From JBFWNG01 sp050251195 (GTDB lineage: Bacteria > Bdellovibrionota_B > Oligoflexia > Oligoflexales > Oligoflexaceae), in assembly GCA_050251195.1 (NCBI GenBank), contig JBFWNG010000012.1:1-64000 (forward strand): DNA of 64,000 nucleotides, read 5' to 3'. A model generated the notes under the pieces. That model was given only the letters and a program-made list of their open reading frames with translations. It searched no databases and was not told the DNA's origin. Made by a program: the position numbers and the translations under genes. This document shows positions 8,406 to 16,206 of the stretch, piece after piece; the first letter of the stretch is position 1; each line of letters opens with the position of its first letter.

Positions 8406-9536
8406 TTGAATCGTTGGCAGATAACAAAGACATCAGCAATTGCACTTTTTGCTTTAATTTCCGCCTGCGCGACCCCCGGTAGCTCAGATAAAGCGAGTAA
8501 CCTGTCGAGCGCAGGTGATTTTTGGGTAATGTCGAGCCAGCTCCGCAAGGATTTGCCCTTGATCGAATGCGACGGTGCCGAAAACTTTAGTCTTGGATTG
8601 TCTGCAATTGAAAATGTGCCGTCGGCGTCTGCCTTGCCGTTTCCTCAATGGAATACCTCTCGGACAGTGGACAATACCAACGACTTCAACGTCCGCCTTG
8701 ACGTCTGTTTCGATCAGGTTGCAGGTAAAGCAGACCTTCGACGCATCGTTTACCGATTGACCGACAATGTCTACTTGGTGATGACCGTCAAGAGCGACGC
8801 GCAAGTATCGGGTCTGGAAGATGCTGTGTTCGGCGACGTTTCTCATTTAAAAGTCGTCAATCGATACACAAAAGGTTTTCTTTACGACGTCGACCAGCGG
8901 ATCGTCATTCAAGGTATGGACCTTGGAGGAGAGGAAGTCGTAGCGCTCATCAACGAAAAGCGCGAAGGGGAGAACTACATTCGATATGTCGGCGATCAGG
9001 ACAATAACCGGATGTGGACCGACGACGTTATGGTGGGACAGATGGAGGTCAAAGACCCTTTTAGCGAATATCAATGCGCACAAGCGGAGAAAAGGGTTTT
9101 TCTCGATTTTGACGACACAAGATTAGAACTGCAGTTTTGCGAAGTGTCAAGCACATCAGGAGGTTGGGCCGGAGAGTATACTGATATGGTCGTCATTGAT
9201 AGCGATCCTTCCGCTCCGAGTGAGATAAAAGGAATCCGTCGAAACATCACCGATCTTAAAGAACGCGGCGTTCATCACAATATCTGCGACGGATTGATTC
9301 TAAAAACCGAACTTGCGACCTATTACTTGACGGCAGGAGAAGCCGGCGCTGCCGCGGGGCCTGATCTCGACCAGTGCCTCGACGACTCTGAGGGATACCT
9401 CATTAACAAGCGTCACAAAGGTGCAATGGCCTACAAGAAGGTCTACCACTTTCCTAAGGGTGACAAGGAAGTGAGCGGTTTCGTTTCGTTGCTGCACTAC
9501 GCGAAGAACAATCCCAATCACATGCCGCCGGAATAA
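8406..9536 (+). CDS. lipoprotein of unknown function
   Basis: 376 residues from a TTG start, chosen because it gives a complete lipoprotein signal (MNRWQITKTSAIALFALISAC, Cys21). The body is strand-rich with several cysteines and no recognised domain. The ribosome-binding sequence lies inside the preceding hairpin (8368-8404), so translation may depend on that stem opening. It converges with the TonB-like gene, with 4 bases between the stops. Confidence 0.75.
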   Translation: MNRWQITKTSAIALFALISACATPGSSDKASNLSSAGDFWVMSSQLRKDLPLIECDGAENFSLGLSAIENVPSASALPFPQWNTSRTVDNTNDFNVRLDVCFDQVAGKADLRRIVYRLTDNVYLVMTVKSDAQVSGLEDAVFGDVSHLKVVNRYTKGFLYDVDQRIVIQGMDLGGEEVVALINEKREGENYIRYVGDQDNNRMWTDDVMVGQMEVKDPFSEYQCAQAEKRVFLDFDDTRLELQFCEVSSTSGGWAGEYTDMVVIDSDPSAPSEIKGIRRNITDLKERGVHHNICDGLILKTELATYYLTAGEAGAAAGPDLDQCLDDSEGYLINKRHKGAMAYKKVYHFPKGDKEVSGFVSLLHYAKNNPNHMPPE

Positions 9537-9540
9537 AATT

Positions 9541-10455
9541 TCATTTGCCTATAGGCTTAACGAACGCCGGAGACATGCGCAGCTTCTCAAGCTCGAAGTC
9601 AGGTTTGCTGTTGTTATCCATGATAGGTTTTGCGAGATACATACCAAGGCCGATCAGATTTAGGGTGATTGAGCCTCCCGGTCCTACGGCTAACATCTGC
9701 CATTCGGGTGGAATCCAGATCTGCGTTTCAACGATCGATATTCGATTGCCGTCCACCTGAACTTCGATTGGCTCTACGGTTGTGTCTGGTTGAGTCACCG
9801 TGCGGTAAGAGAAACTTATTGAGACGTTGTCAAGATCGGAAGCGGACAACATTTCAAGAGCATGCGTGTTGGACCCAAGGCTTGCGATCGTGTCATAAAG
9901 CAAAGCACGCACATACGAGTTCCCGGTCGCCTGGGCGATCGTCCACGGCCCGCTTCTTTGTCGGGAGAGTTTAATCCGTGCCGAGCCCGTCTTCTGCATT
10001 TCGCGCAGCCCGGACGGAACGGAAACGATATTTGCCAGATCGTGCCCAAAAACGAGAAGTTTGGAAAGATGTCGAACTTTGTCCGCAAAGGGTGCGTTGT
10101 CTTGAGTTTCAAAACCTTCCTTGCGGTTCGCCTCTCTATCAGATTTTGACGTGCCTGCCGGGTCTGCGAATTCCAAATGGCCTTTCGGCAACAATTGGGC
10201 GTAACTCCTTATTTTGGGAAGCGGCTTTGCCTCAGGTAGCGGGGAGCTCTTCATCTTGGGTGGGGTAAATATCGTCGCTGTTCGCGGTTTCTTGGGTTTC
10301 GGGTTACCTTGTACGATCTTGATTTTTACTGGCACGGTCGAAGCGGACTTTTCTATCAAGAATTCAGGTCGATCGACCAATAACCAAATTATCGTCGCAT
10401 GCAAAGCAACGGATGCTACGAGGGGAATTGCGTGTCTGAAGCTTTTCAAGCCCAT
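9541..10455 (-). CDS. TonB/TolA-like inner-membrane energy transducer, divergent
   Basis: 304 residues laid out like TonB: a short cytoplasmic N-terminus, one transmembrane segment (residues ~9-27, IPLVASVALHATIIWLLV), a Lys/Pro-rich linker (~48-90) and a C-terminal domain with a TonB-C-like stretch (TGSARIKLSRQ ... YVRALLYDTIASL). No ExbB/ExbD gene lies nearby. The C-terminal domain is far from typical TonB, so a TonB- or TolA-like role is a fold-level guess. There is no Shine-Dalgarno sequence: a TTGACA...TATAAT promoter ends 5 bases before the ATG, so the mRNA is probably leaderless. Confidence 0.6.
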   Translation of the reverse strand: MGLKSFRHAIPLVASVALHATIIWLLVDRPEFLIEKSASTVPVKIKIVQGNPKPKKPRTATIFTPPKMKSSPLPEAKPLPKIRSYAQLLPKGHLEFADPAGTSKSDREANRKEGFETQDNAPFADKVRHLSKLLVFGHDLANIVSVPSGLREMQKTGSARIKLSRQRSGPWTIAQATGNSYVRALLYDTIASLGSNTHALEMLSASDLDNVSISFSYRTVTQPDTTVEPIEVQVDGNRISIVETQIWIPPEWQMLAVGPGGSITLNLIGLGMYLAKPIMDNNSKPDFELEKLRMSPAFVKPIGK

Positions 10456-10460
10456 AAGAT

Positions 10461-10491
10461 ATTATATTCATCAGTTGGGAGGGTCTGTCAA
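10461..10491 (-). promoter_or_regulatory. consensus-like sigma-70 promoter for a leaderless mRNA
   Basis: On the minus strand TTGACA (10491-10486) and TATAAT (10466-10461) are separated by 19 bases. The -10 box ends 5 bases before the ATG at 10455, so transcription should start at or next to the start codon. Confidence 0.6.
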
Positions 10492-10549
10492 TGCTGGCGA
10501 AGGCCCTCGCCAGTCGTTCGAACCCTCCCGCCGATAAGGTTCCTATTCT

Positions 10550-10586
10550 TTTCAGCGTTTCCAATCGAATGGCGGAAACGCTGAAA
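10550..10586. terminator. 13-bp perfect hairpin after the VWA lipoprotein gene
   Basis: TTTCAGCGTTTCC (10550-10562) pairs perfectly with GGAAACGCTGAAA (10574-10586) across an 11-base loop. It lies 20 bases beyond the stop of the minus-strand gene at 10606. No clear U-run follows on either strand, so it may be an mRNA-stabilising stem rather than a standard intrinsic terminator. Confidence 0.6.
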
Positions 10587-10605
10587 GGAGAGATGAGCTT
10601 CTAGG

Positions 10606-11613
10606 TTAGGGAATAATCGAATACGTCTGGTTCCCGATGGAAATGTGGACAGTGCCCGCAGCAGAAGGGAATTTGATCGTAACAGCGCGGCTGAGTGCCT
10701 TGTTGACTTCGAGTACATTGTCTTTGAAGTATTTCATTTCGCGGGCGTAGATGTAAACGCCGTTGTCGCCGGCAAGAGCTTTGAGTTCGTCGACGTCAGA
10801 GAATAGACTGCCCAGCATGATTTTGAAAACCGGGTAATCGCCTTGCTGTTTGAGTAATTCGGACTTTGTCCATTCGGTTGAAGCGTTTTCCGCGCCGTCG
10901 GTAGAAGTGACGAGAATTCGTGCGGCGGTGTCGCGCTGAATGATGCGCGTTGTAGCTTGGCCCACGGCATCGTAAAGGGCGGTGCTTTCTCGGGAGAAGG
11001 ATGAGTCCAATTCCAGGCCGGCAAGAACGTTTGCGAGATCCGAGGTGTAATCTTGCTGAATCTTGGGAGTCGTTGAAAAAATGCTGACTTCACTCTCATA
11101 AATTCCCGAGAGGAGTGTTGCAAGATCTCCGAACAATTCGTTGCCGAGTCGGATATCTTCGTCACGCATGCTGCCAGAATAGTCGCTGACAAAGCTGAGC
11201 GAAAGGAAATCTGGTTGCGGGGTCGATTTTATGGCGGTCACGGAAACGTTCTCGGAAGCGATGTCGTCAATTTCTCCGTCGTTTTCGACGCTAATTTTGA
11301 GTTTTAGTACGTCATTGAGATCTAGGGCCTTGCCAAATTCATCGGTAAAAGCGACAACGATTTCCCGCTCGCCGGCATTGGTCTGGTCGAGCAGGGTAAG
11401 AGAGCGCGATTCAACGTTAGCTTGTGAGCTCGGTAAAAGACCGAGGATTGCCGCTCGGCATCGATCAGAGATTTGATTTTGCTGTTTGATTTCTTCCAAG
11501 GGCTCACCGCATTCTTGTTCTGCTTGTTGAATATCAGCTTCAGTGCTGCAGGACTGAAGAGAGGCGGCGGCCGTGACAATAGAACCTAGAACCAAAATTT
11601 GACGATAAAACAT
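10606..11613 (-). CDS. lipoprotein with von Willebrand factor A domain
   Basis: 335 residues from the ATG at 11613, which follows AAGGAGAAAGTT and gives a lipobox (SLQSC, Cys22). The frame is open 93 bases upstream, but that part overlaps the preceding gene. An intact MIDAS motif DxSxS appears as SDYSGSM (Asp144, Ser146, Ser148), followed by the rest of a VWA fold (TALYDAVGQA, ILVTSTDGAEN). VWA domains bind partners through a metal ion. Its start lies 26 bases after the metalloprotease-like lipoprotein gene, so the two are almost certainly an operon and perhaps a surface complex. Confidence 0.8.
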   Translation of the reverse strand: MFYRQILVLGSIVTAAASLQSCSTEADIQQAEQECGEPLEEIKQQNQISDRCRAAILGLLPSSQANVESRSLTLLDQTNAGEREIVVAFTDEFGKALDLNDVLKLKISVENDGEIDDIASENVSVTAIKSTPQPDFLSLSFVSDYSGSMRDEDIRLGNELFGDLATLLSGIYESEVSIFSTTPKIQQDYTSDLANVLAGLELDSSFSRESTALYDAVGQATTRIIQRDTAARILVTSTDGAENASTEWTKSELLKQQGDYPVFKIMLGSLFSDVDELKALAGDNGVYIYAREMKYFKDNVLEVNKALSRAVTIKFPSAAGTVHISIGNQTYSIIP

Positions 11614-11639
11614 AACTTTCTCCTTCTTGTGATTTGCAT

Positions 11640-13112
11640 TTAATTTTTGGACCAGTGATTTAACCACGCGTTGAACATTTGATCGTCCGACCCGGACACG
11701 TCCCATGTGTTGTTGTACCCAGCGGGGGAAAGTATCGAGGTGCTCGAATCGGAGTGTTTAAGCCCGATGAAATGGGCGAATTCATGTTGAAAAACGTCGC
11801 CGACGTACTTGGCATCGGTGTTTTGTTCCGGGTCGAGTTCGAGATTCGAGATGTTGAGGTATATTACAGGTATTTGCGAGAGTTGATCGTCCTTGTCCTT
11901 TACCTTGCCTTCGCCAACGTAGAGGCCATTGTTCGGATACTCGGTGAATGGGAATTGTTCTTGGGATCGGAACACTACATAAAGATTGCAGTCGGAAGTC
12001 GCTATGTTTGCAACAGGGTTAAATGCGGCATCTCTTTCGTGTAGTTCGTAGAATAGGCTGTCGTGGTCCGTGGATTCGGTAGCGGAATTTGCAAATTGGA
12101 GATACTCGGTTAACCAATCGTCCTCGATGGCCGCCGACCCCTTGTCAAAGCATACAGAAATCGAATCCGCTAAAGTGCGACTGCCGGTGATCATGGCATC
12201 GCCAACAGCTTCCGTAAAAGCAATGTTTTGAATACCGCTTGGGAAGGCAAGGTCGTCATCTCGAGGATAGTCGCTGCTAGGGCGGAGTTGATCCGCATAA
12301 TGATGATACGACTCCAGGTCTTCGGGTTCGAGTTCATCATAGAACGCGAGGGCAAAGCCATAGATCGTGACAGTGTCGTCGTTGATGACCAAATCGGCGT
12401 CCTTGCTTTTCAAAAAATATGAGTGTGCGGTGTCACTCCAGACGGCGCCAGGATTCAGCATGCTGGCGTCAAGGTCAGAAGGACGTAGCCCGAGGAAAGC
12501 GCCGATCGCGAACTCGCTCGGTTGTTGGTGTTCGGAATACACTTCGTTGATGTACATGACGGGAACAGTGTTGACTTTGCCGCCGCTTGTCTTCAACTGA
12601 CCGGGATAGAAGATCCCGAGCTCTTTTGGAGACAATTCGCCGTCTTTGAATGGAAATTCCGACGTTTTTGCCGAGAGAAGTACCGCCTCGCAACCATCGG
12701 AGTAATCATGGACAAGTGCTAATTCGATTCGTTTGGAAAAGTTCGAGGCCTTTGAGGAGTATTTGCGCACATTTTTTAGCGCATGATTGATTGCCGTTTC
12801 TAAGCCGCTTTTATTAAGGTCGGCGTCTGTCCATTGAAGCCGTGTATTAACCTCAAGGATGAAGTCTTCGCTAAACTGGTCCGACGAAACGCATATATCA
12901 TACTTATCCGTAAAGAAAGCGAACCGCCTCAGTACATCGTCGCCGGAAAACTCTTCCGATTGCGCCGCCTTTGAGAACGCTCCTTCAGGTAATGACGAAA
13001 TAGAGTAGGTTTTGAGATCTGGAATGTGATCGCCGCCTTTGCCGTTGCCGCAAGCTTTGACCCAAAGGAGGCTTATCGCCAGCGTGAAGAATTTTAGTTT
13101 GTTTGTTCTCAT
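11640..13112 (-). CDS. lipoprotein with duplicated zinc metalloprotease (matrixin-like) domain, one half dead
   Basis: 490 residues, lipobox WVKAC (Cys21), Shine-Dalgarno AAGGGA. The C-terminal half has a complete metzincin-type zinc motif HEFAHFIGLKH (His443, Glu444, His447, His453). The N-terminal half is a degenerate copy: around residues 184-222 VPVMYINE...SEFAIGAFLGLRPSD...LNPGAVW lines up with IPVIYLNI...HEFAHFIGLKHSD...LSPAGYNNTW but has lost all three zinc ligands. Predicted to act outside the cell or in the periplasm as a lipid-anchored protease with a pseudo-protease partner domain. Co-transcribed with the VWA lipoprotein. Confidence 0.75.
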   Translation of the reverse strand: MRTNKLKFFTLAISLLWVKACGNGKGGDHIPDLKTYSISSLPEGAFSKAAQSEEFSGDDVLRRFAFFTDKYDICVSSDQFSEDFILEVNTRLQWTDADLNKSGLETAINHALKNVRKYSSKASNFSKRIELALVHDYSDGCEAVLLSAKTSEFPFKDGELSPKELGIFYPGQLKTSGGKVNTVPVMYINEVYSEHQQPSEFAIGAFLGLRPSDLDASMLNPGAVWSDTAHSYFLKSKDADLVINDDTVTIYGFALAFYDELEPEDLESYHHYADQLRPSSDYPRDDDLAFPSGIQNIAFTEAVGDAMITGSRTLADSISVCFDKGSAAIEDDWLTEYLQFANSATESTDHDSLFYELHERDAAFNPVANIATSDCNLYVVFRSQEQFPFTEYPNNGLYVGEGKVKDKDDQLSQIPVIYLNISNLELDPEQNTDAKYVGDVFQHEFAHFIGLKHSDSSTSILSPAGYNNTWDVSGSDDQMFNAWLNHWSKN

Positions 13113-13212
13113 GTTGTTCCCTTCTCTTGGCTACTTCATGTGCCCATCATAAACGATTTATCGGCATTTTGGGTCCGTTTTTCACATATTAGTACCAATT
13201 TCTGCCCTTTCG

Positions 13213-13231
13213 TAGTACATTGTATGTACTA
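13213..13231. promoter_or_regulatory. 19-bp palindromic operator candidate
   Basis: TAGTACAT-TGT-ATGTACTA is a perfect inverted repeat with 8-bp arms. It lies between two divergent genes, directly upstream of a TATGAT (13235-13240) that could be the -10 box of the regulator gene at 13252. Probably the binding site of that regulator or of another dimeric repressor. Confidence 0.6.
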
Positions 13232-13251
13232 TTATATGATAAAGCGGCGGC

Positions 13252-14271
13252 TTGAAGATGGTAGGTGCGAAATATCTCGAAGCGATTCCGACACTTTGCA
13301 AGCAAGTGAGGGAGGCAAGAGGTTGGAGCCGGGAGAGGCTTGCTCGGCGCCTCAAAGTCTCTGCAGCTGTCATTTACAATATTGAAACGGGCAAAAGTCG
13401 AACTAAAATAGGGTTATTCTTCCGTTTTCTAGGCGTGATGGATGTAAACGCCGCAGAGATTATGGCTCAAAGCCTCTTCTCGGTGCAAAGCTCGCAAACT
13501 TGGAAGACCTATTTCAATCTTCCCGATAGAGATCTCTCCGCAGCGGTTTTTAAGGACTTCCGCCGCAGATTAAAACTGACACAGGCCGAGCTGGCGCCCA
13601 AGTTAGGCTATGCTTCATCGTCCATGATTCACCACTTTGAAAAAGGCATCCGAGAATGCAGTATCGAGGACTTCTTTATATTAATGGCCCTGAGCGGCGA
13701 CAATCTTCGGCGGTTTGTTCTTGGTGTTGCGCAAGATCCCGAATTGGCGGCTTTGTTCCCAGAGGGAAATGCGGCGGAATTGAAAACCTGGGAAGAGTAT
13801 TGGTCGCATCCTTTTATCCCCGCGATGCGACAAATCATCAGGACTGAGCGCTTTTCAAGGCTTAAGCGCCTGCGTCCGGGATATTTTTGTGACGCTCTCG
13901 AAATTACTACACAGCAAGAAAAACTCGGTTTGGCGATTTTGGATCGGCTCAAACTCATTGAATGGCGCCACGGAAAACCTTCTATCGACCCGAGCGCCAG
14001 CATCTTTGTTCCTCACAATATTTCTCCCCAAATCCTTCAGAACCTGAAGTCATATTGGACCAATTTCGCCGTGCAACGCTTCGCAAAAAGCAAAGGCGAA
14101 AATTCCCTTCTCTCCATCGATCTTTTGCCATTCAACAAAGAAATGTTCCGCAAAGTCGTTGAAATGACCCGCGGCCTTCAAGATCAGGTCCACGGCTTTG
14201 CGCATAGCGATACCGACGGGTTTGTGTGCCTCGGATGGATCGGAGCTTTCATCGAGACCCCAAGGACCTAG
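13252..14271 (+). CDS. HTH transcriptional regulator, TIGR02147/DUF4423-like with two XRE domains
   Basis: About 339 residues; start is TTG at 13252 or ATG at 13258. Two helix-turn-helix segments are visible: residues ~15-60 (RGWSRERLARRLKVSAAVIYNIETG) and ~105-150 (LTQAELAPKLGYASSSMIHHFEKG). The C-terminal half (YFCDALEITTQQEKLGLAILDRLKLIEW) resembles the DUF4423 region of TIGR02147 proteins, common in Bdellovibrionota and Fibrobacteres. It is divergent from the metalloprotease/VWA operon with a perfect palindrome between them, so it may control that operon and itself. Confidence 0.7.
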   Translation: MKMVGAKYLEAIPTLCKQVREARGWSRERLARRLKVSAAVIYNIETGKSRTKIGLFFRFLGVMDVNAAEIMAQSLFSVQSSQTWKTYFNLPDRDLSAAVFKDFRRRLKLTQAELAPKLGYASSSMIHHFEKGIRECSIEDFFILMALSGDNLRRFVLGVAQDPELAALFPEGNAAELKTWEEYWSHPFIPAMRQIIRTERFSRLKRLRPGYFCDALEITTQQEKLGLAILDRLKLIEWRHGKPSIDPSASIFVPHNISPQILQNLKSYWTNFAVQRFAKSKGENSLLSIDLLPFNKEMFRKVVEMTRGLQDQVHGFAHSDTDGFVCLGWIGAFIETPRT

Positions 14272-14401
14272 ACTGTTGGACTCCTTTTTGCAAACGAGGA
14301 GGTGGGATTTCCGTGATCTAAAGCACGGTAATAGGTTGTAAAGACGCTGCTGTTGGCGTTTTCAAACAACCGTGAAACATAAATAAGGGAAAGGAGAGAA
14401 T

Positions 14402-14773
14402 ATGGTTAATTTTTCGGTAAAAATGTTGGCTTTGGTGATGTTAGGACTCATACCGGCCTGTTTTCACACAATGGACGAAAGAAAAAAATCAGATTTTGAG
14501 GAAACCGCCGACGACCGTATTGACGGGATGGAAAAAAACATCAAACGGCTTGAAAAACAAGCTGATCAGCAAGTTAGCGGCGAAGGCCGAGAGAAGTTGC
14601 ACGCAGCTATCTCTGAGCTGAAGCAACACACATCTGTAGCGAAAGCTGAGCTTAAAGAAATGGAAGACCGCGACGTAAAAACGTGGACCGACAAAAAGTC
14701 CAGCGTTGACGATGCGCTTTACAACATGGACAAATCTTATAACGATGCTCTAACTGTTTCGCAGGCTCATTAA
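14402..14773 (+). CDS. small coiled-coil lipoprotein
   Basis: 123 residues with a lipobox (GLIPAC, Cys20) and AAAGGAGAG before the ATG. The rest is almost entirely charged helix with heptad-like spacing, resembling small periplasmic coiled-coil lipoproteins of the Lpp/YgdR size class without being either. Single gene, followed by three strong hairpins. Possibly an envelope structural or stress protein; inferred only. Confidence 0.7.
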   Translation: MVNFSVKMLALVMLGLIPACFHTMDERKKSDFEETADDRIDGMEKNIKRLEKQADQQVSGEGREKLHAAISELKQHTSVAKAELKEMEDRDVKTWTDKKSSVDDALYNMDKSYNDALTVSQAH

Positions 14774-14788
14774 GTTTGGTCTCATTCG

Positions 14789-14871
14789 CAGCGCCGAACG
14801 CGCTGGACGTCATCCCCCAGCGCCGAACCGCGCTGGGGATTTCTCACAAGGGCGCAAAGCGCCCTTTGTGA
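14789..14871. terminator. cluster of three strong hairpins
   Basis: CAGCGC/GCGCTG (14789-14805), CCCCAGCGC/GCGCTGGGG (14815-14838) and TCACAAGGGCGC/GCGCCCTTTGTGA (14844-14871, one bulge). The first two share the sequence CAGCGCCGAAC. No U-run follows, so this is either a compound terminator after the lipoprotein gene or a REP-like stabilising element. Confidence 0.6.
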
Positions 14872-14924
14872 CAAGTAGTTGACGGTGTGCAATTGGTTCT
14901 CTAATATGGTACACGGAGAAACCG

Positions 14925-16205
14925 ATGAGCACACATTTTGACGTTATCATAGCTGGAGCTGGACTTTCCGGGGCCATGTTGGCTTCCCGTCTGAAACTCT
15001 CATCTCCTGAGAAGACGGTTCTGCTGATCGATAAAGATCCTTTTGCCGGGGGACGGGTGCGTACGACGGACTCTGAAGCTTCCCGATGGGATTTCGGCTT
15101 TAATTATTTGTCGGAGCGAACAACCCGGTTTTTTGATCAGCTTCTCAAGGCGAGTCCGGACGGCCAAGACCTATACCAATTTGGCCCTGTGGCCTTAGAG
15201 CAGATTGGCTCAATTGCCGCCAATAAACTGAGCACATTTTCTTTTAGCGACATGTTCGGAGTCAGCTCTGCATACGCTGTTGCAGGGCCGGCCGCCAAGC
15301 GGGAATGGGCAAAGGTTGAGAGCTTTTTTGAGGGTCTTGGAAAGGATCAGGAAAAGCCGTTTGCGAAGGCGTGGGAGCTGCCGCGGAAATCGGGCGCGTC
15401 GTTGGTGCTCGAGAATCTTTTGACTTTTTGGGGTGTTCCTGACGTCTGGGCGACGAGCGCAGAGTTAGTGGCAGCAAAGGTTGGAAAAGCGCGAGAACCG
15501 TTTTATTCCGGTCAGTGGTCAAATGCCTTGGATCAGCTGTTGACGCAAGCAAAAGATATTGGCAACTTTGCGACTGAATTTGGCAACATTATTGTCTCAG
15601 CGAAGTATGAAGATGACCTTTGGCACATCTCAACTCAAAAAGGCGATTATACGACGAGCACGCTGGCAATTGCACACCCACCTTGGGATCTCCAAACCTG
15701 GTTAGAAAAAAAGCAAATTCCCAACCCGGTGCTTGTTGTTGCATCAAAAGCAAAGCCTGCAAGCGCTCTGATTTTGTCGGAGAAAATCACCTCTGAAATA
15801 AAGGATCCTATCCCGGGTGTGACTTTTATTCCGTCTGAAGGAGTTCATGTAGTCTATGATGGCTACAAAGACCTTTGCTACAGGATTGCGTTGGACTATG
15901 AAGTAACCTACGAAGCCCCCACCGTGACCAAAGCAGTGCGGAGCATCAAGCGCGCCAAGAAGAGATTTCACGGAGTGTTCGAGAGTCTGACAACGCAGGA
16001 AGGACCTTTCATTCTCGTTCCGGCCGGTTGGGCAGTTCCGTGGACGCACAGCGATCGCAAATGGGCTGCAAAGTTTTCCGAACCGAACTTCCAAAATTCT
16101 CATCTGGTATTTGTCGGGGACACATACGGCGATAGTCCCAACGGCGATGAAAATACCATCAATTCTATTCTCTCAGCTTGTGAAACAATAGGAATTCAAA
16201 GTTAA
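14925..16205 (+). CDS. FAD-dependent amine-oxidase/NAD(P)-binding oxidoreductase
   Basis: 426 residues beginning with a Rossmann FAD motif (VIIAGAGLSGAMLASRL, GxGxxG) followed by the acidic residue in LLIDKD and the GGRVRT motif typical of flavin amine oxidases and renalase-like proteins. The C-terminal end carries a second FAD contact (VFVGDTYGDSPNGDENTINSI). Shine-Dalgarno GGAG is 8 bases from the ATG. folD starts 1 base after its stop, so they form an operon. Substrate not deducible. Confidence 0.8.
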   Translation: MSTHFDVIIAGAGLSGAMLASRLKLSSPEKTVLLIDKDPFAGGRVRTTDSEASRWDFGFNYLSERTTRFFDQLLKASPDGQDLYQFGPVALEQIGSIAANKLSTFSFSDMFGVSSAYAVAGPAAKREWAKVESFFEGLGKDQEKPFAKAWELPRKSGASLVLENLLTFWGVPDVWATSAELVAAKVGKAREPFYSGQWSNALDQLLTQAKDIGNFATEFGNIIVSAKYEDDLWHISTQKGDYTTSTLAIAHPPWDLQTWLEKKQIPNPVLVVASKAKPASALILSEKITSEIKDPIPGVTFIPSEGVHVVYDGYKDLCYRIALDYEVTYEAPTVTKAVRSIKRAKKRFHGVFESLTTQEGPFILVPAGWAVPWTHSDRKWAAKFSEPNFQNSHLVFVGDTYGDSPNGDENTINSILSACETIGIQS

Positions 16206-16206
16206 T

